A stretch of DNA of 64,000 nt, from contig NZ_CP092970.1 of the NCBI RefSeq assembly GCF_027571405.1, positions 140,887 through 204,886 of the forward strand, in the 5' to 3' direction. Made by a program: the position numbers and the translations under genes. The notes below the pieces were generated by a model. That model did not search any database. It had not been told where the DNA came from and was given only the letters and a program-made list of their open reading frames with translations. Below are positions 35,219 through 44,248 of the stretch, in pieces (positions within the stretch are counted from its first letter, which is position 1; every line of letters begins with the position of its first letter). This stretch comes from Methylocystis parvus OBBP (GTDB lineage Bacteria; Pseudomonadota; Alphaproteobacteria; Rhizobiales; Beijerinckiaceae).

Positions 35219-36372
35219 GGCTTCGTGACCCTCTGTGGTCCCCCCATGCCCCCGACGATCGTTCGATCGAGGATTCGCGTGCGGCCTTCGACGAGCCGCA
35301 GGCGATATACGGAGGAAAAATCGAGATCGCGGGCGACGAAGACCGAGACGAGTTCGCCTTGCTTCTTAGTGAGGGTCGGCGGAATATTGATCGATTGTTC
35401 CGTTGCGATCGCCGCCGCGCTCTGCCCGGAGTTCTGGATGGAATTCACCTGAATCTCGGCCTGCGACAGCCTCGTGGCGGCGATTTGTCCAGCGTCGTTG
35501 ACGATCGACAGCAGCAGCGCGCCGCCAAACCGTTCGAAGAAATGATTGTCGATCTCGCCGTCGAAACCGGAGCGCCCGAGCGCATCGGTCGCAGGGCTCG
35601 AGAGCGCCACGATCACCCCGGTTGGCGTCTTGGCGCGGGTCCACAGGACGAACATGCGCTTCGAGCCGCGCCGCACATTGCCGCGATATTCGCCGACGAT
35701 CTGCGTGCCCTTCTCCATCAGCACGACCTCGCCGGAATCCGACATCACGTCGCGTTCGACGACGCAGGAGACGAAGCCGGCGACGTCCGACGACATGGCG
35801 GTCTCCAACACGCAGGGAATAGCGGTTCCCTGCGTGACCATCAGATGGCGATTGGGCAGGCGGGCGGCGCGCACGCGTTCGAGCGCGGTAGGCCTGAGCT
35901 TGCTCGCGAGATCGTCGCGGGATTCGGGAGGACCATAGCCGTTCGCGTAAATCGAACCCGTGGGTTCACCGTCAATGCCGGTCAACGCTCCAGTCGGCGC
36001 GGTCGGTTTTGGCTGCGACGGACGATTGAAGACGAGCACCGGGGCGCGCCGCGCGCTGTCCATGAGCTCGTCGGCCTTCGACCGCTCGGCGCGCTCCGGT
36101 ATCGCGATGGGAAGCACGATCGGCTCCGGCCGAGCCGCCAGCGGATCACGTGGGCGTTCAAACACATTCGCCACCGAAATCGTCGGCTTCTGACGCGCTT
36201 CGGCCTCCGTCGGCGCACGCTTCCAACTCGCCCACAGCACGAGGCCGGAGAAGGCGACAAGCGCGAGGACGCCCAATCCCTTGCGCCAGGGCATGGTCGA
36301 ATCTCCCACCGATGAGACTGGCGTGATGCGGCGCTCCTGGTCGAGTGGGCCGGCGGCTGAATCTTCACTCAT
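35215..36372 (-). CDS. virB10: VirB10 channel protein
   Basis: The 385-residue protein has a cytoplasmic N terminus, one inner-membrane helix (LGVLALVAFSGLVLWASW, about residues 33-50), a proline-rich periplasmic linker and the C-terminal beta-barrel/antenna domain (ALSSPATDALGRSGFDGEID; FGGALLLSIVNDAG). It spans the envelope and senses energy from VirB11 and VirD4. It overlaps virB11 by 4 bp. Confidence 0.95.
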   Translation of the reverse strand: MSEDSAAGPLDQERRITPVSSVGDSTMPWRKGLGVLALVAFSGLVLWASWKRAPTEAEARQKPTISVANVFERPRDPLAARPEPIVLPIAIPERAERSKADELMDSARRAPVLVFNRPSQPKPTAPTGALTGIDGEPTGSIYANGYGPPESRDDLASKLRPTALERVRAARLPNRHLMVTQGTAIPCVLETAMSSDVAGFVSCVVERDVMSDSGEVVLMEKGTQIVGEYRGNVRRGSKRMFVLWTRAKTPTGVIVALSSPATDALGRSGFDGEIDNHFFERFGGALLLSIVNDAGQIAATRLSQAEIQVNSIQNSGQSAAAIATEQSINIPPTLTKKQGELVSVFVARDLDFSSVYRLRLVEGRTRILDRTIVGGMGGPQRVTKP

Positions 36373-36402
36373 TGTTTTCGCTCTCGAATTTAATTGCGAT
36401 CG

Positions 36403-37263
36403 TCATTGCCTTCGCGTCGCTCGTCGTGGTAGCCGAGCGACGCTCGGGCTGGTCGTTCGCGTCGCATGGTTCACGCCTATGGGATCGAAGGCCTCGTTGA
36501 AGATGCAAAGAACCTCCGCGCCTTGGCGCAGGCGCAATTCGCGCCCGACCGCATGGACGACGACGAGTTCGCCGCGCACGTCTTTTGGAACCAGGCTCTC
36601 GGTTCCGTCGGAGGCGACAAGGAAGATCGCCGGAATCTCGCGGTTGCCCTCGAAGCGCAGCGTCGTCTCCTTGCCGTCGTCATAAACGGCGTCGGGCTCC
36701 AGGGTCGGCGTCCCTTGCGCCGAATAGCGCCAGTTGCGCGGAGCAGCAGCGTTGTGGAGCGCGAAGGTTTCGTCGACCGCGCGCGCCTCCATCTCGCCGC
36801 GCCGAGAGCGGTCAACGTCGCGTCGCGCCTCGGCTTCATCGCCCGGATAGGCGAAGCGCACCATGAAGTAGCTGTCGGCAAGAGAGCTCTCCGCGATCGA
36901 CAGCTCGAATTGATAGGATCGCTTGCGGCCGTCGCGGCGCGTGGTGACCACCTGCAAATTGGTCGGCGGGTGCTTCTCTCGCGGCTTCAGGAAGAGGATA
37001 TTGCCGGCGGGCGCGACTTCCCAGGAGATCGAATCGCCGATTGCGACATGGGCAATCTCTTCATCTTCGGAAAAGAGCACCTGGGTCGAGGCGCGGATGA
37101 CGCCGTTGATCTTGACGACGTTGAAGGGGTCGTAGGCGACCATGCGCACGCGGGCGTCACGCGATCCGGCCGCGGGCTGCTGCAGGGTGAGCGCCGGAGC
37201 GGGCGCGAGCAAAAGCCCGCACGCGATCGCCGTGGCGCGAGCGACGGAGAAGGGGTTCATCAT
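36403..37263 (-). CDS. virB9: VirB9 outer-membrane complex protein
   Basis: The 286-residue protein has a signal peptide (ATAIACGLLLAPAPALT) and VirB9/CagX domains (DARVRMVAYDPFNVVKINGV; GNILFLKPREKHPPTNLQVV; NWRYSAQGTPTLEPDAVYDD). It forms the outer-membrane core with VirB7 and VirB10. The first codon overlaps the virB8 stop, and the gap to virB10 is 30 bp. Confidence 0.95.
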   Translation of the reverse strand: MMNPFSVARATAIACGLLLAPAPALTLQQPAAGSRDARVRMVAYDPFNVVKINGVIRASTQVLFSEDEEIAHVAIGDSISWEVAPAGNILFLKPREKHPPTNLQVVTTRRDGRKRSYQFELSIAESSLADSYFMVRFAYPGDEAEARRDVDRSRRGEMEARAVDETFALHNAAAPRNWRYSAQGTPTLEPDAVYDDGKETTLRFEGNREIPAIFLVASDGTESLVPKDVRGELVVVHAVGRELRLRQGAEVLCIFNEAFDPIGVNHATRTTSPSVARLPRRATRRQ

Positions 37264-37934
37264 GGCGCCGTCTCCGGATCGGATCGGTATTCCGAGACCA
37301 GAAAACCGAGCGGGTTGATCAGGCGATCGGAAGAGGAGATTGTCGCTTTCTTCTCGAAAGAAAAAGCGACTGTGGCGATCCAGTGCGAAAGCTTGGTCTC
37401 GTCACCGTGCCGGACTTCGCGCAAATAGCGCACCGAGGCGAGATTGGGGCCGAGCAGCGAGATCGCCTTGATGCGGATTTCCGCAACGCCGCTCCGCCCA
37501 TAGGCGACTTGCGGGCTGTCGGGATTTGAGCCTCGATAGACGGTCGAAAAGCGCGCCTGCTCGCTCTGCGTCGAGAGCAACGAGATGGTGCGGAAATTCG
37601 TCGGCGCTTCGACGAAGCTATATCCTTCCCGCGCCCGCACATATTGGGCGAGGAAATATTTGACGATCGCCTCATCGTAAGTCTGCGGCTCGTCCTTGAG
37701 AGCGGAGACGACGTCGACGACGCCTGTCGCATTGTCGACGCGAATCACGAAGGGCTCGACGGTCTTGAGCGGAGTTAGCGCGGCGACCGCGCCGATCGAA
37801 ATGAAGGCGAGGATCGAGGCCGCCGCCGCGACGCCCCAGGCGATGCGCTTTGAGCGTTGCGCCGAGAGGAGGAGATCCTGCTCCCACAGGCGCGCCCGCT
37901 CGAAATAGGTCTTCAGCTCGCCAGCCTCAACCAT
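37260..37934 (-). CDS. virB8: VirB8 assembly protein
   Basis: The 224-residue protein has one N-terminal membrane helix (IAWGVAAAASILAFISIGAV) and the periplasmic NTF2-like VirB8 domain (KTVEPFVIRVDNATGVVDVV; AQYVRAREGYSFVEAPTNFR). It nucleates the inner-membrane complex. It overlaps the VirB7-like gene by 8 bp and virB9 by 4 bp. Confidence 0.95.
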   Translation of the reverse strand: MVEAGELKTYFERARLWEQDLLLSAQRSKRIAWGVAAAASILAFISIGAVAALTPLKTVEPFVIRVDNATGVVDVVSALKDEPQTYDEAIVKYFLAQYVRAREGYSFVEAPTNFRTISLLSTQSEQARFSTVYRGSNPDSPQVAYGRSGVAEIRIKAISLLGPNLASVRYLREVRHGDETKLSHWIATVAFSFEKKATISSSDRLINPLGFLVSEYRSDPETAP

Positions 37935-38253
37935 GGTCGACTTCCCCGCAGCCCCGCGTCGAAGCGGCGATATCGAAGATGGGAAGGGCGGCTGTTCGCT
38001 CGCTGGGGTGCGCCCTGTCGATCTCGCCCTTGCGGATGATCAGCTCGCCGCTCCGAGGCGGAAGAGGAGCTGGCGCCGGCGCCTCGATCGGCGCGACGGC
38101 GATCGGCCTCGCATTCTCCCAATCCCACAGCGACCGGTTCAATGGCCGCCGCGCCGCGCCGTCGCAGGAGGGCGCGCCGGAGCCCATGAGGCTCGCGCAG
38201 CCGGTAAGAGGCGCTGTGAGCGCGAGCGCCAGGAATGCCATTCGTGCTGTCAT
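37927..38253 (-). CDS. virB7: VirB7-like lipoprotein
   Basis: The 108-residue protein has a lipoprotein signal with lipobox LTGC (cysteine 19). The mature part is longer than classical VirB7 and contains two extra cysteines (PSCDG, TRGCGE). Position between virB6 and virB8 supports the VirB7 role of anchoring VirB9 in the outer membrane; sequence similarity alone would not. Confidence 0.75.
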   Translation of the reverse strand: MTARMAFLALALTAPLTGCASLMGSGAPSCDGAARRPLNRSLWDWENARPIAVAPIEAPAPAPLPPRSGELIIRKGEIDRAHPSERTAALPIFDIAASTRGCGEVDHG

Positions 38254-38295
38254 TGCGTCTCCGAAACCGAGGTCATTCGAGATGGCGGAATTTTG

Positions 38296-39279
38296 CTATT
38301 CTGTGGGAACGCGGCGGATGCTGCCGCCTGTCCGTCGTCCGCGCAGCGCCCGGACCGTTCGCGTCGCGGCGATGTGGGCGCCGGCATAGGCGCCGATCGT
38401 TGCCCCCATAGTGGCGGTGGTCGCGGTGGCCGCCATCCAGCGGTTGAGCATGTGGGCGGCGAGCGACGCGCCGCCGCCGGCGAGCGCTCCCGCAATCTCC
38501 GGCAGTTGCAGGGCGATATAGGCGGCGAGCCCGAGCACGGCGCTGATCGCCACCGCGCCAACGATCAGCTGGCCGCTGGTGGTGGCGTTGGCGCCGTATT
38601 TGTCGACGAAATGCCCGACGGTCGTCAGCATCAGCCCGATCAGCGCCACGACGAGTACGTGCAGAATGACGAAATTGGCGAGCTGGCGCGTCCAGGCTTC
38701 GCCGAAGGTCCGTGTCGCCTCGAACAGCATGAGCGCGATGAAGATCGGCCCGAGCGCCAGCACCAGTGCGAGGCCGACCTTCGCATAGAGCATGATCGCA
38801 AATTGCAGGAAGCCGCTGACGGCCGTGAAGACGAGAAGAATGGCCGCGACGAGCGCCGGCACGATATCGGTCAACCCTGCCTGGTCATATATTTGCTGGG
38901 CAACCGCAATTCCTTTGGTCAACAGTTGATCAAAAGGCTGGCCGGATTTCATGTCGAGACCGCTACCGGCGATGACGTTGCTGATCTCTTTGGGGAGCGA
39001 ATCGAAAAACAGGCCTGCGACATATTGTTGATAGGACGCAGCGTTGGTCGCGAGCAGGATCACGGTCACGATCCGGATCGTGCGCCAGGCGAAGTCGAGA
39101 ATTGGCTCCTGGATGGCGCCGCGCATGACCGCGATCCCATAGATCGCGACATACAGCATCACCGCCACCCGAAGCGGCGCATCGACATAGGATGTGAGGT
39201 TCTGAACCGAGTTCGATACGAATTGCGTGATCGGCTGTTCAAACTCTTTCAAGAATTCGTCGAAAACGGCGATGGCCAT
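38296..39279 (-). CDS. virB6: VirB6 polytopic membrane protein
   Basis: The 327-residue protein has about six to seven transmembrane helices (for example VAVMLYVAIYGIAVMRGAI; IVPALVAAILLVFTAVSGFL; VGLALVLALGPIFIALMLF) with the conserved VirB6/TrbL core ALGPIFIALMLFEATR. It forms the inner-membrane translocation pore. It lies 2 bp after eexN. Confidence 0.93.
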   Translation of the reverse strand: MAIAVFDEFLKEFEQPITQFVSNSVQNLTSYVDAPLRVAVMLYVAIYGIAVMRGAIQEPILDFAWRTIRIVTVILLATNAASYQQYVAGLFFDSLPKEISNVIAGSGLDMKSGQPFDQLLTKGIAVAQQIYDQAGLTDIVPALVAAILLVFTAVSGFLQFAIMLYAKVGLALVLALGPIFIALMLFEATRTFGEAWTRQLANFVILHVLVVALIGLMLTTVGHFVDKYGANATTSGQLIVGAVAISAVLGLAAYIALQLPEIAGALAGGGASLAAHMLNRWMAATATTATMGATIGAYAGAHIAATRTVRALRGRRTGGSIRRVPTE

Positions 39280-39281
39280 GG

Positions 39282-39563
39282 TCAGCGACCTTCACGCGAG
39301 CGGCGCAGGGCTTCCTCTCGCCCCCAGATAAAAATTTGCTTCTGCGCTTGATCGGCGTTTATGCACTCGGCCGTATCGCGCAGGGTTCCCGGATTAGCTT
39401 TGCACCGCCGCTTGGTTGTGGCGTGCTCGGCTTCGTTTTCGAGATACCAGGAAACGTCATGGACCACGGGCGTAGCCTTTGGCGCAGGCTCGGATGAGCG
39501 GGGTTCCCTGTCGCATCCTGAGAGGCAAGTTGCGATCAGCAATGTCGAAGCGAGCGTCTTCAT
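39282..39563 (-). CDS. eexN: EexN-family entry-exclusion lipoprotein
   Basis: The 93-residue protein has lipobox CLSGC (cysteine 18) and the EexN pattern (VSWYLENEAEHATTKRRCKA, then AECINADQAQKQ). EexN proteins in IncN-like systems block entry of related plasmids. The place between virB5 and virB6 is the same as in IncN/IncW-type operons, and the gene overlaps virB5 by 4 bp. Confidence 0.85.
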   Translation of the reverse strand: MKTLASTLLIATCLSGCDREPRSSEPAPKATPVVHDVSWYLENEAEHATTKRRCKANPGTLRDTAECINADQAQKQIFIWGREEALRRSREGR

Positions 39564-40270
39564 TGGAGGGCCGCCTTCATTTCGTCGATCGTTTTCCGAC
39601 GCCGTTCGCGTTCGCGCTCGACGTCCATGTCGGACTGCGCGCGCTGAATCATCGTGAGGCCCTGCAGGCGCAGCACGTCGTTTTGCAGCAACGCCTGTTC
39701 GGCCTGCAGGCGCGCGGAGAGATCGAGCACTTCCTTGGCGTCCTTTGAGGCGCTGACCTGGCGGCGCAATTCTTCGAGTTGGTCGATGCGGCGAGAGGCC
39801 GTGTCATAGACGGCCTGGCCGAGCGAATGCTTCGCCCCCGTTTGGCGGGCGATGCGATCAAGCTCGGAGGCGTAGAAGGAATTCCCTGGGTTTTCCGTGT
39901 AGACGCGGTTTTGTGACAGATAGCTGTCGATCGAGGCGGCGAAGCTTCCCGAACCCGAACCCTTGATGAGGCCCTCGATTTGGGCGAATTCCCCCGGCAG
40001 ATATTTCCGAAATTCCGAGGAATTCAGAAGGCTGGCGACGTCGTTCGCGTTCGTGAGCTTGTTGAACGAGTCATAGAGTTGCTTCGCCTGGGCGAGCTGG
40101 TCCTGCGCCACTTTCAGCTGCGAAGTGAGGGTCTCGACCTGTTTCTTCATCTCGATCAACTGGTCGAATTGGCGGGCGAAGACGCTGGGGTCGAACACGA
40201 CTTGGGCGGACGCCGAAAAGGGCAGGGCGGCCATGATCACGACAGGGAGAAATCGATCGGGCGGCTTCAT
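39560..40270 (-). CDS. virB5: VirB5 minor pilus protein
   Basis: The 236-residue protein has a signal peptide (LPVVIMAALPFSASA) and a long coiled-coil VirB5 body (LIEMKKQVETLTSQLKVAQD; SRRIDQLEELRRQVSASKDA). It sits at the pilus tip. ATG at 40270 overlaps the virB4 stop by 4 bp and gives the right signal; the frame is open further upstream. Confidence 0.93.
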   Translation of the reverse strand: MKPPDRFLPVVIMAALPFSASAQVVFDPSVFARQFDQLIEMKKQVETLTSQLKVAQDQLAQAKQLYDSFNKLTNANDVASLLNSSEFRKYLPGEFAQIEGLIKGSGSGSFAASIDSYLSQNRVYTENPGNSFYASELDRIARQTGAKHSLGQAVYDTASRRIDQLEELRRQVSASKDAKEVLDLSARLQAEQALLQNDVLRLQGLTMIQRAQSDMDVERERERRRKTIDEMKAALQ

Positions 40271-42639
40271 GCGAGAGTCTTTCGGCGCTGATGAAAGAGC
40301 GGGAGCCATTTGGCCGGATCGTCGCCGACCTCTGCGCGCAAGCGATCGGCGAGCTCGACGGTCGCGGTACGACCCGAGAGGACCGCGAGCGCGTCGTCCA
40401 CTCCCATGAGATCGAGCTCGGCGACCACGGCCTCGTGGCCCTGTTTCAAAAGAAAGCGCCGGCTCTCGGTCGAGAGCTCTTCGCGGATGAGGCGGAATTC
40501 CGCTTTTGTGAGATGGAAGCCGTCGACATAGTCGCGCGCCTGGCCGCGGGCGTTCGGGAAGAAAATCTGGGTCGGGCATTGCTCGACGATAGTATGGGCG
40601 ATTGGCGAGGCCAGCGCGTCGCGCGGCGATTGCGTCCCGAACACCATCACGCCGTTCTTCTTGCGGATGGTTTTGAGCCCGTCGTTCGCGAGATCGCGGA
40701 AAGCGTCGTCGCCGAGCGCCTTCCAGAATTCGTCGATGGCGATGATGATGCGTCGGCCGTCGATGAGCTCCTCGACCCGCCGAAACAGCACCATCATCAG
40801 CGGCGTGCGAATGATGGGATCATCGAGCGCCTCGGTCATATCGAAGCCGAAAGCGTGCGAATCGATGCTGATCGCGTCCTCGTCGGCGTCGAGCGCCCAG
40901 CCTAGGGCCTGGCCTTTGCACCAGCGCTCCAAACGCGCGCCGATCCCTTCCGTGTCTCGCTGACCGAGGAAGACGCGTAGCGCCGAGAAGGAACGCTCAT
41001 GGCGCGGCATGTCGCGCAGCGCCACGAGACCGTTGTCGATCCTTTGCTCGTCGGCGACGGAGAGCGGCCTTCCCTCGACGCTGACGAGCTTGCGCACCAG
41101 CGCGCCGAGGAAGGCGATATTCGAGGGGGTGAGCTCGAAGCTCTTCAAGGGCGCGCAGCCCGTAGGCCTGCCGCTCCTCAGGGCGAGGTAAGAACCGCCG
41201 ATCGCTCGGATGAAGAGCTCGGCGCCGCGATCCTTGTCGAAGAGCACCAATTGGCACTTGAGCTTTTCCGCCTGCGCCAAAGCGAAAGTCAGGAAAGCGG
41301 TCTTACCGGAGCCGGAGGGGCCGCAGATGAAGGTGTTTCCCAGATCGCCGACATGGAAGGAGAAATGGAACGGCGATCCCGACGCGGTCTTGAGCACCGC
41401 GACGGCGGGTCCCCAATGATTGCCCTCAGCCTTCCCCGACGGATAGGCGTGAAAGGGCGATAGACCCGTGAAATTGCGCGAGGTGATCGCGCCGGCCCGC
41501 GCCCGATATTTGAACAGGCCTGGCAATTGCGCCCAGAAGGCCGCCTCGAGTCCGAGGTCTTCGCGCGCCACGACGGCGCCGGCGTCGGCGAGAATACGGC
41601 GAGCCTGGCTCATTTTGTCGAGCAGGGCGCGGGGCGCGTGGGCGAGGACGAGAAGCGACAGATGATGCTCGCCCATCACGAAGCGGTTCGATTCGAGATC
41701 GTCGAGCGCGGCATCGAGCTCATCGATTTGCGACGCCGCCAAGTCATTGGCGGAGAGCAGCTGGTTCTGCTTGCGCGTCATGACCGTCTTCGCCTCCGCC
41801 TTGGCGAGGAAGGCGAAGCTCTGCGCGAGCACGAGTTCGAAAGGGGCGGCAAGGAGGCCGTCGAGCAGGCCGGGCCGCGTCGTCGCCGGATAATCCTTGA
41901 AGGCCAGCACGCCGGCGAAGCGCGATCCGCCGGGGCCGCGGATTTCGATCGTCTCGCGGCCGAAGATGAGGCGATTGGCGTAGAGCGCCGGCCCGATCGG
42001 TCCCTGGACGAGCGGGAAGGGCAGGCGTTCGCAAGCGACGAGCTCCTGCAGGAAGGAGCCGATCTCGGAAAAGAGGATTCCCTGCCGCTCGGAGAGTCCG
42101 AGGCGGCGCGGAGAAAAGCGGTCGAGCGCCGCCAGCAGATCGCGCGAGACGTCTTCGAGCTTCTTCAGCCCAAAGACGTCGACCTCGGCTCCGCCGTGTT
42201 GCGCGCGAGCAAGGCGTGAAAAGAACAGTGACGCGCGTTCAGCTGCGTCGCGCCCCGGATGCCAGACAAGGGTGAGATAAAGCTCGTTGCCATAGAACGT
42301 GTCGGAGACAAGCCGCGCCTGATAAGCCTCATTGAGTTTGCGCGCGAAATCCGAGTGAAACGTCCCTTCAGGATAATCGGTCGCCCGGCTGCGGATGACA
42401 TGCGTCCAGAGCGCCAAGCGCTCGTCAGCGATGTTGCGCAGCGTCAGATTGAGTTTGGCGTGGAGGTCGTTGAGATTGGCGGCGTCGGCCGTCTCGAAGG
42501 AGACGTCGGAAAGGCGGATCGTGGCGATCAGCGCGCGCGTCGAAAGCGACACGACATGCTCGGTGACATGGCGCAGATAAGGAAGGTGAACGCCAGATTC
42601 TACCTCTCGGGCCTTTATGCGCATAGCTATGCTAGCCAT
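40267..42639 (-). CDS. virB4: VirB4 ATPase
   Basis: The 790-residue protein has the VirB4 N-terminal domain (TRALIATIRLSDVSFETADA; GNELYLTLVWHP), Walker A in FICGPSGSGKTAFLTF and Walker B in RRIIIAIDEFWKALGD. ATG at 42639 has GGAG eight bases upstream and overlaps virB3 by 8 bp, so it is preferred over 42714. It is the largest energy component of the channel. Confidence 0.95.
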   Translation of the reverse strand: MASIAMRIKAREVESGVHLPYLRHVTEHVVSLSTRALIATIRLSDVSFETADAANLNDLHAKLNLTLRNIADERLALWTHVIRSRATDYPEGTFHSDFARKLNEAYQARLVSDTFYGNELYLTLVWHPGRDAAERASLFFSRLARAQHGGAEVDVFGLKKLEDVSRDLLAALDRFSPRRLGLSERQGILFSEIGSFLQELVACERLPFPLVQGPIGPALYANRLIFGRETIEIRGPGGSRFAGVLAFKDYPATTRPGLLDGLLAAPFELVLAQSFAFLAKAEAKTVMTRKQNQLLSANDLAASQIDELDAALDDLESNRFVMGEHHLSLLVLAHAPRALLDKMSQARRILADAGAVVAREDLGLEAAFWAQLPGLFKYRARAGAITSRNFTGLSPFHAYPSGKAEGNHWGPAVAVLKTASGSPFHFSFHVGDLGNTFICGPSGSGKTAFLTFALAQAEKLKCQLVLFDKDRGAELFIRAIGGSYLALRSGRPTGCAPLKSFELTPSNIAFLGALVRKLVSVEGRPLSVADEQRIDNGLVALRDMPRHERSFSALRVFLGQRDTEGIGARLERWCKGQALGWALDADEDAISIDSHAFGFDMTEALDDPIIRTPLMMVLFRRVEELIDGRRIIIAIDEFWKALGDDAFRDLANDGLKTIRKKNGVMVFGTQSPRDALASPIAHTIVEQCPTQIFFPNARGQARDYVDGFHLTKAEFRLIREELSTESRRFLLKQGHEAVVAELDLMGVDDALAVLSGRTATVELADRLRAEVGDDPAKWLPLFHQRRKTLA

Positions 42640-42967
42640 GGGCGAGCTCCTCGACATTGAATCGGCGTACGAGCCGCAAGGGCGTACATGAGGAGCCGCC
42701 CCAAAGATTCGCATTGCGGTGACGCCCGCGCGTCTCCAACCAGGCGAACAAGATGCGAAACTGGTTGGCGTCTCGTCGGCAGACGAGCCGGCAGGCGAAG
42801 TGGATCGGCAAGGCGACGAGACCGTAGAGCAGACTCCCAGCCAGAACGAAGAGAATCGACGAGAAGATGACGTTGAGTCCCATCGCCTCCATCGTCACGC
42901 CGAGGATCATCGCCGGGCGCGTACAGGCCAGAAACAGAGTGTCCTCGACGAGGCGTTCGTCGCTCAT
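42632..42967 (-). CDS. virB3: VirB3 inner-membrane protein
   Basis: The 111-residue protein has the VirB3 start (DTLFLACTRPAMILGVTMEA) and a hydrophobic hairpin (NVIFSSILFVLAGSLLYGLV). It overlaps virB4 and follows virB2 by 48 bp. Confidence 0.92.
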   Translation of the reverse strand: MSDERLVEDTLFLACTRPAMILGVTMEAMGLNVIFSSILFVLAGSLLYGLVALPIHFACRLVCRRDANQFRILFAWLETRGRHRNANLWGGSSCTPLRLVRRFNVEELAHG

Positions 42968-43015
42968 GGTCGGTTCCGATCGAAATGATGGAGGGAAGCA
43001 GGCATAGGTCAGCGG

Positions 43016-43309
43016 CTATCTGCCGGTAAGCGTCGTGACGATCTCGGCGGCGCCGAACAGGATGGCGATGCCGAGAATGACGTAACCGGCGCGCCTCAGA
43101 TCGAGATAGCCGAACATCCAGGACATGCCGGTGACGATGATCGCGAGCGTCGCCAGCAGCTTCGCGACATTGCCAGTGAGCGCGTCGACGATGTTCTGAA
43201 GGACCTTTTCGACATTGGCGCTTTGCGCCGCCGCCGGTTCGTTGAGAGTGAGCGTAACGACGGCGTTGGTGAGCAGCAGGAAGGAGAGGCGACGGGCTAA
43301 GGAATGCAT
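43016..43309 (-). CDS. virB2: VirB2 major pilin
   Basis: The 97-residue protein has a long signal peptide ending at PAAAQ and two transmembrane helices (AKLLATLAIIVTGMSWMFGY; AGYVILGIAILFGAAEIVTT), the standard VirB2 layout. Confidence 0.92.
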   Translation of the reverse strand: MHSLARRLSFLLLTNAVVTLTLNEPAAAQSANVEKVLQNIVDALTGNVAKLLATLAIIVTGMSWMFGYLDLRRAGYVILGIAILFGAAEIVTTLTGR

Positions 43310-43360
43310 GATGGATCGAGACTCCGTGTCTAGAGTGCGAGAGATGCTTCGAAGGCGCGG

Positions 43361-43909
43361 TTACCGTTGGGAAGAAGCGGGAGCCTCATAGACGAGGAGC
43401 GATCTCCCGGACGCGCTGCCGAAGACGTCCCAGGGCTTTTTGGGCAGGGGCGCCGGCTCAGGAAGAGCGCGGTCTTCTTGATGAAACGGACGCTCTTCGC
43501 GACCATCAAGCGGATTATTGGCGGCGAGCTTAGCACGCGTGGCGCCCTGGACGCCCGCTATTCTCACCCTTGTGAAATGGTTCGGATCCTCATTGAGAAT
43601 CTGGACAGCGGCGCGCAGCGCCGAGCAAGGCTCGAAAGCTTCCGCGACGTCGATTCCGGCCTTGTCGAGATCGGCGAATGTCAGGCCGACGAGACCCAGT
43701 CTCGCCTCTTCTTTGCCGACTTTCGTTTGCATCGCGAGAGCGATCGCCTCGTCCTTGGAAGTTGCGAGAATCTTGATTGGCTTGCGGCCATCGATCGTGA
43801 GCGAAAGAGGCTCGAAGTCGCTCGCTGTCCGCACGATCTCAATCAGCGGTTGCGCATCGACGGTTGGCGAGCAGCGTTCGGCGGATGTCATGAAAGCTGA
43901 GAGGTCCAT
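43361..43909 (-). CDS. virB1: VirB1-like protein with lost lytic transglycosylase site
   Basis: The 182-residue protein occupies the virB1 position, with GGAG eight bases before its ATG. Residues 20-105 align with the VirB1/SLT fold (PLIEIVRTASDFEPLSLTID; EAFEPCSALRAAVQIL). The catalytic glutamate, in the family motif TESxFxPLAI, is alanine here, and the GLGQIN-type motif reads GLVGLT. No signal peptide is evident. It is probably a structural relic without peptidoglycan cleavage. Confidence 0.7.
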   Translation of the reverse strand: MDLSAFMTSAERCSPTVDAQPLIEIVRTASDFEPLSLTIDGRKPIKILATSKDEAIALAMQTKVGKEEARLGLVGLTFADLDKAGIDVAEAFEPCSALRAAVQILNEDPNHFTRVRIAGVQGATRAKLAANNPLDGREERPFHQEDRALPEPAPLPKKPWDVFGSASGRSLLVYEAPASSQR

Positions 43910-44248
43910 TTAATTGGCTCCGCGGCGGCCGGCGCCGCGCCGCGCGTTTTGTCGGCCCGTTTGTGGGCGACTGATATTGAGGTGGAAGCGGCTGCCGCTG
44001 AGCGAGGCGAGTTGCATGAGTTCCAACTTTCCGAATCGCAATCAATTCGGGGTGCAAGGAACCAGAAGCGCGACGCCGATGAACCTGCGAAATTTCACAG
44101 GGGCGTTCTTGCAAACGCGTTCACAAAATCGCCGCATGCTGACCACACACACGCGCATTGGTGGTTCGCGTTCAACAGGCGTGTGAGCAAGGAGGCCATT
44201 GCCCGAACAGGGAGCAAAGCGCGCCGAAGCAAGGCGAAAGGTTTAGAT
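43910..44248. other. Divergent control region between virB operon and luxR
   Basis: About 340 bases carrying the promoters of the transfer operon and the LuxR solo. I see no 18-20 bp tra/lux-box dyad that I would defend and no gene. Confidence 0.45.

Noticed and set aside
37933..39351. Long plus-strand open frame opposite virB6, the virB7-like gene and part of virB8
   Set aside because: The minus-strand genes fit their families along their whole length; the plus-strand product is low-complexity Arg/Gly/Asp sequence.
40291..42219. Several plus-strand open frames opposite virB4
   Set aside because: virB4 is full length with Walker motifs on the other strand; these are shadows.
43910..44248. 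Search for a tra/lux-box before virB1
   Set aside because: Short partial dyads exist (around TTGCAAACGC) but none has two good arms with the right spacing.
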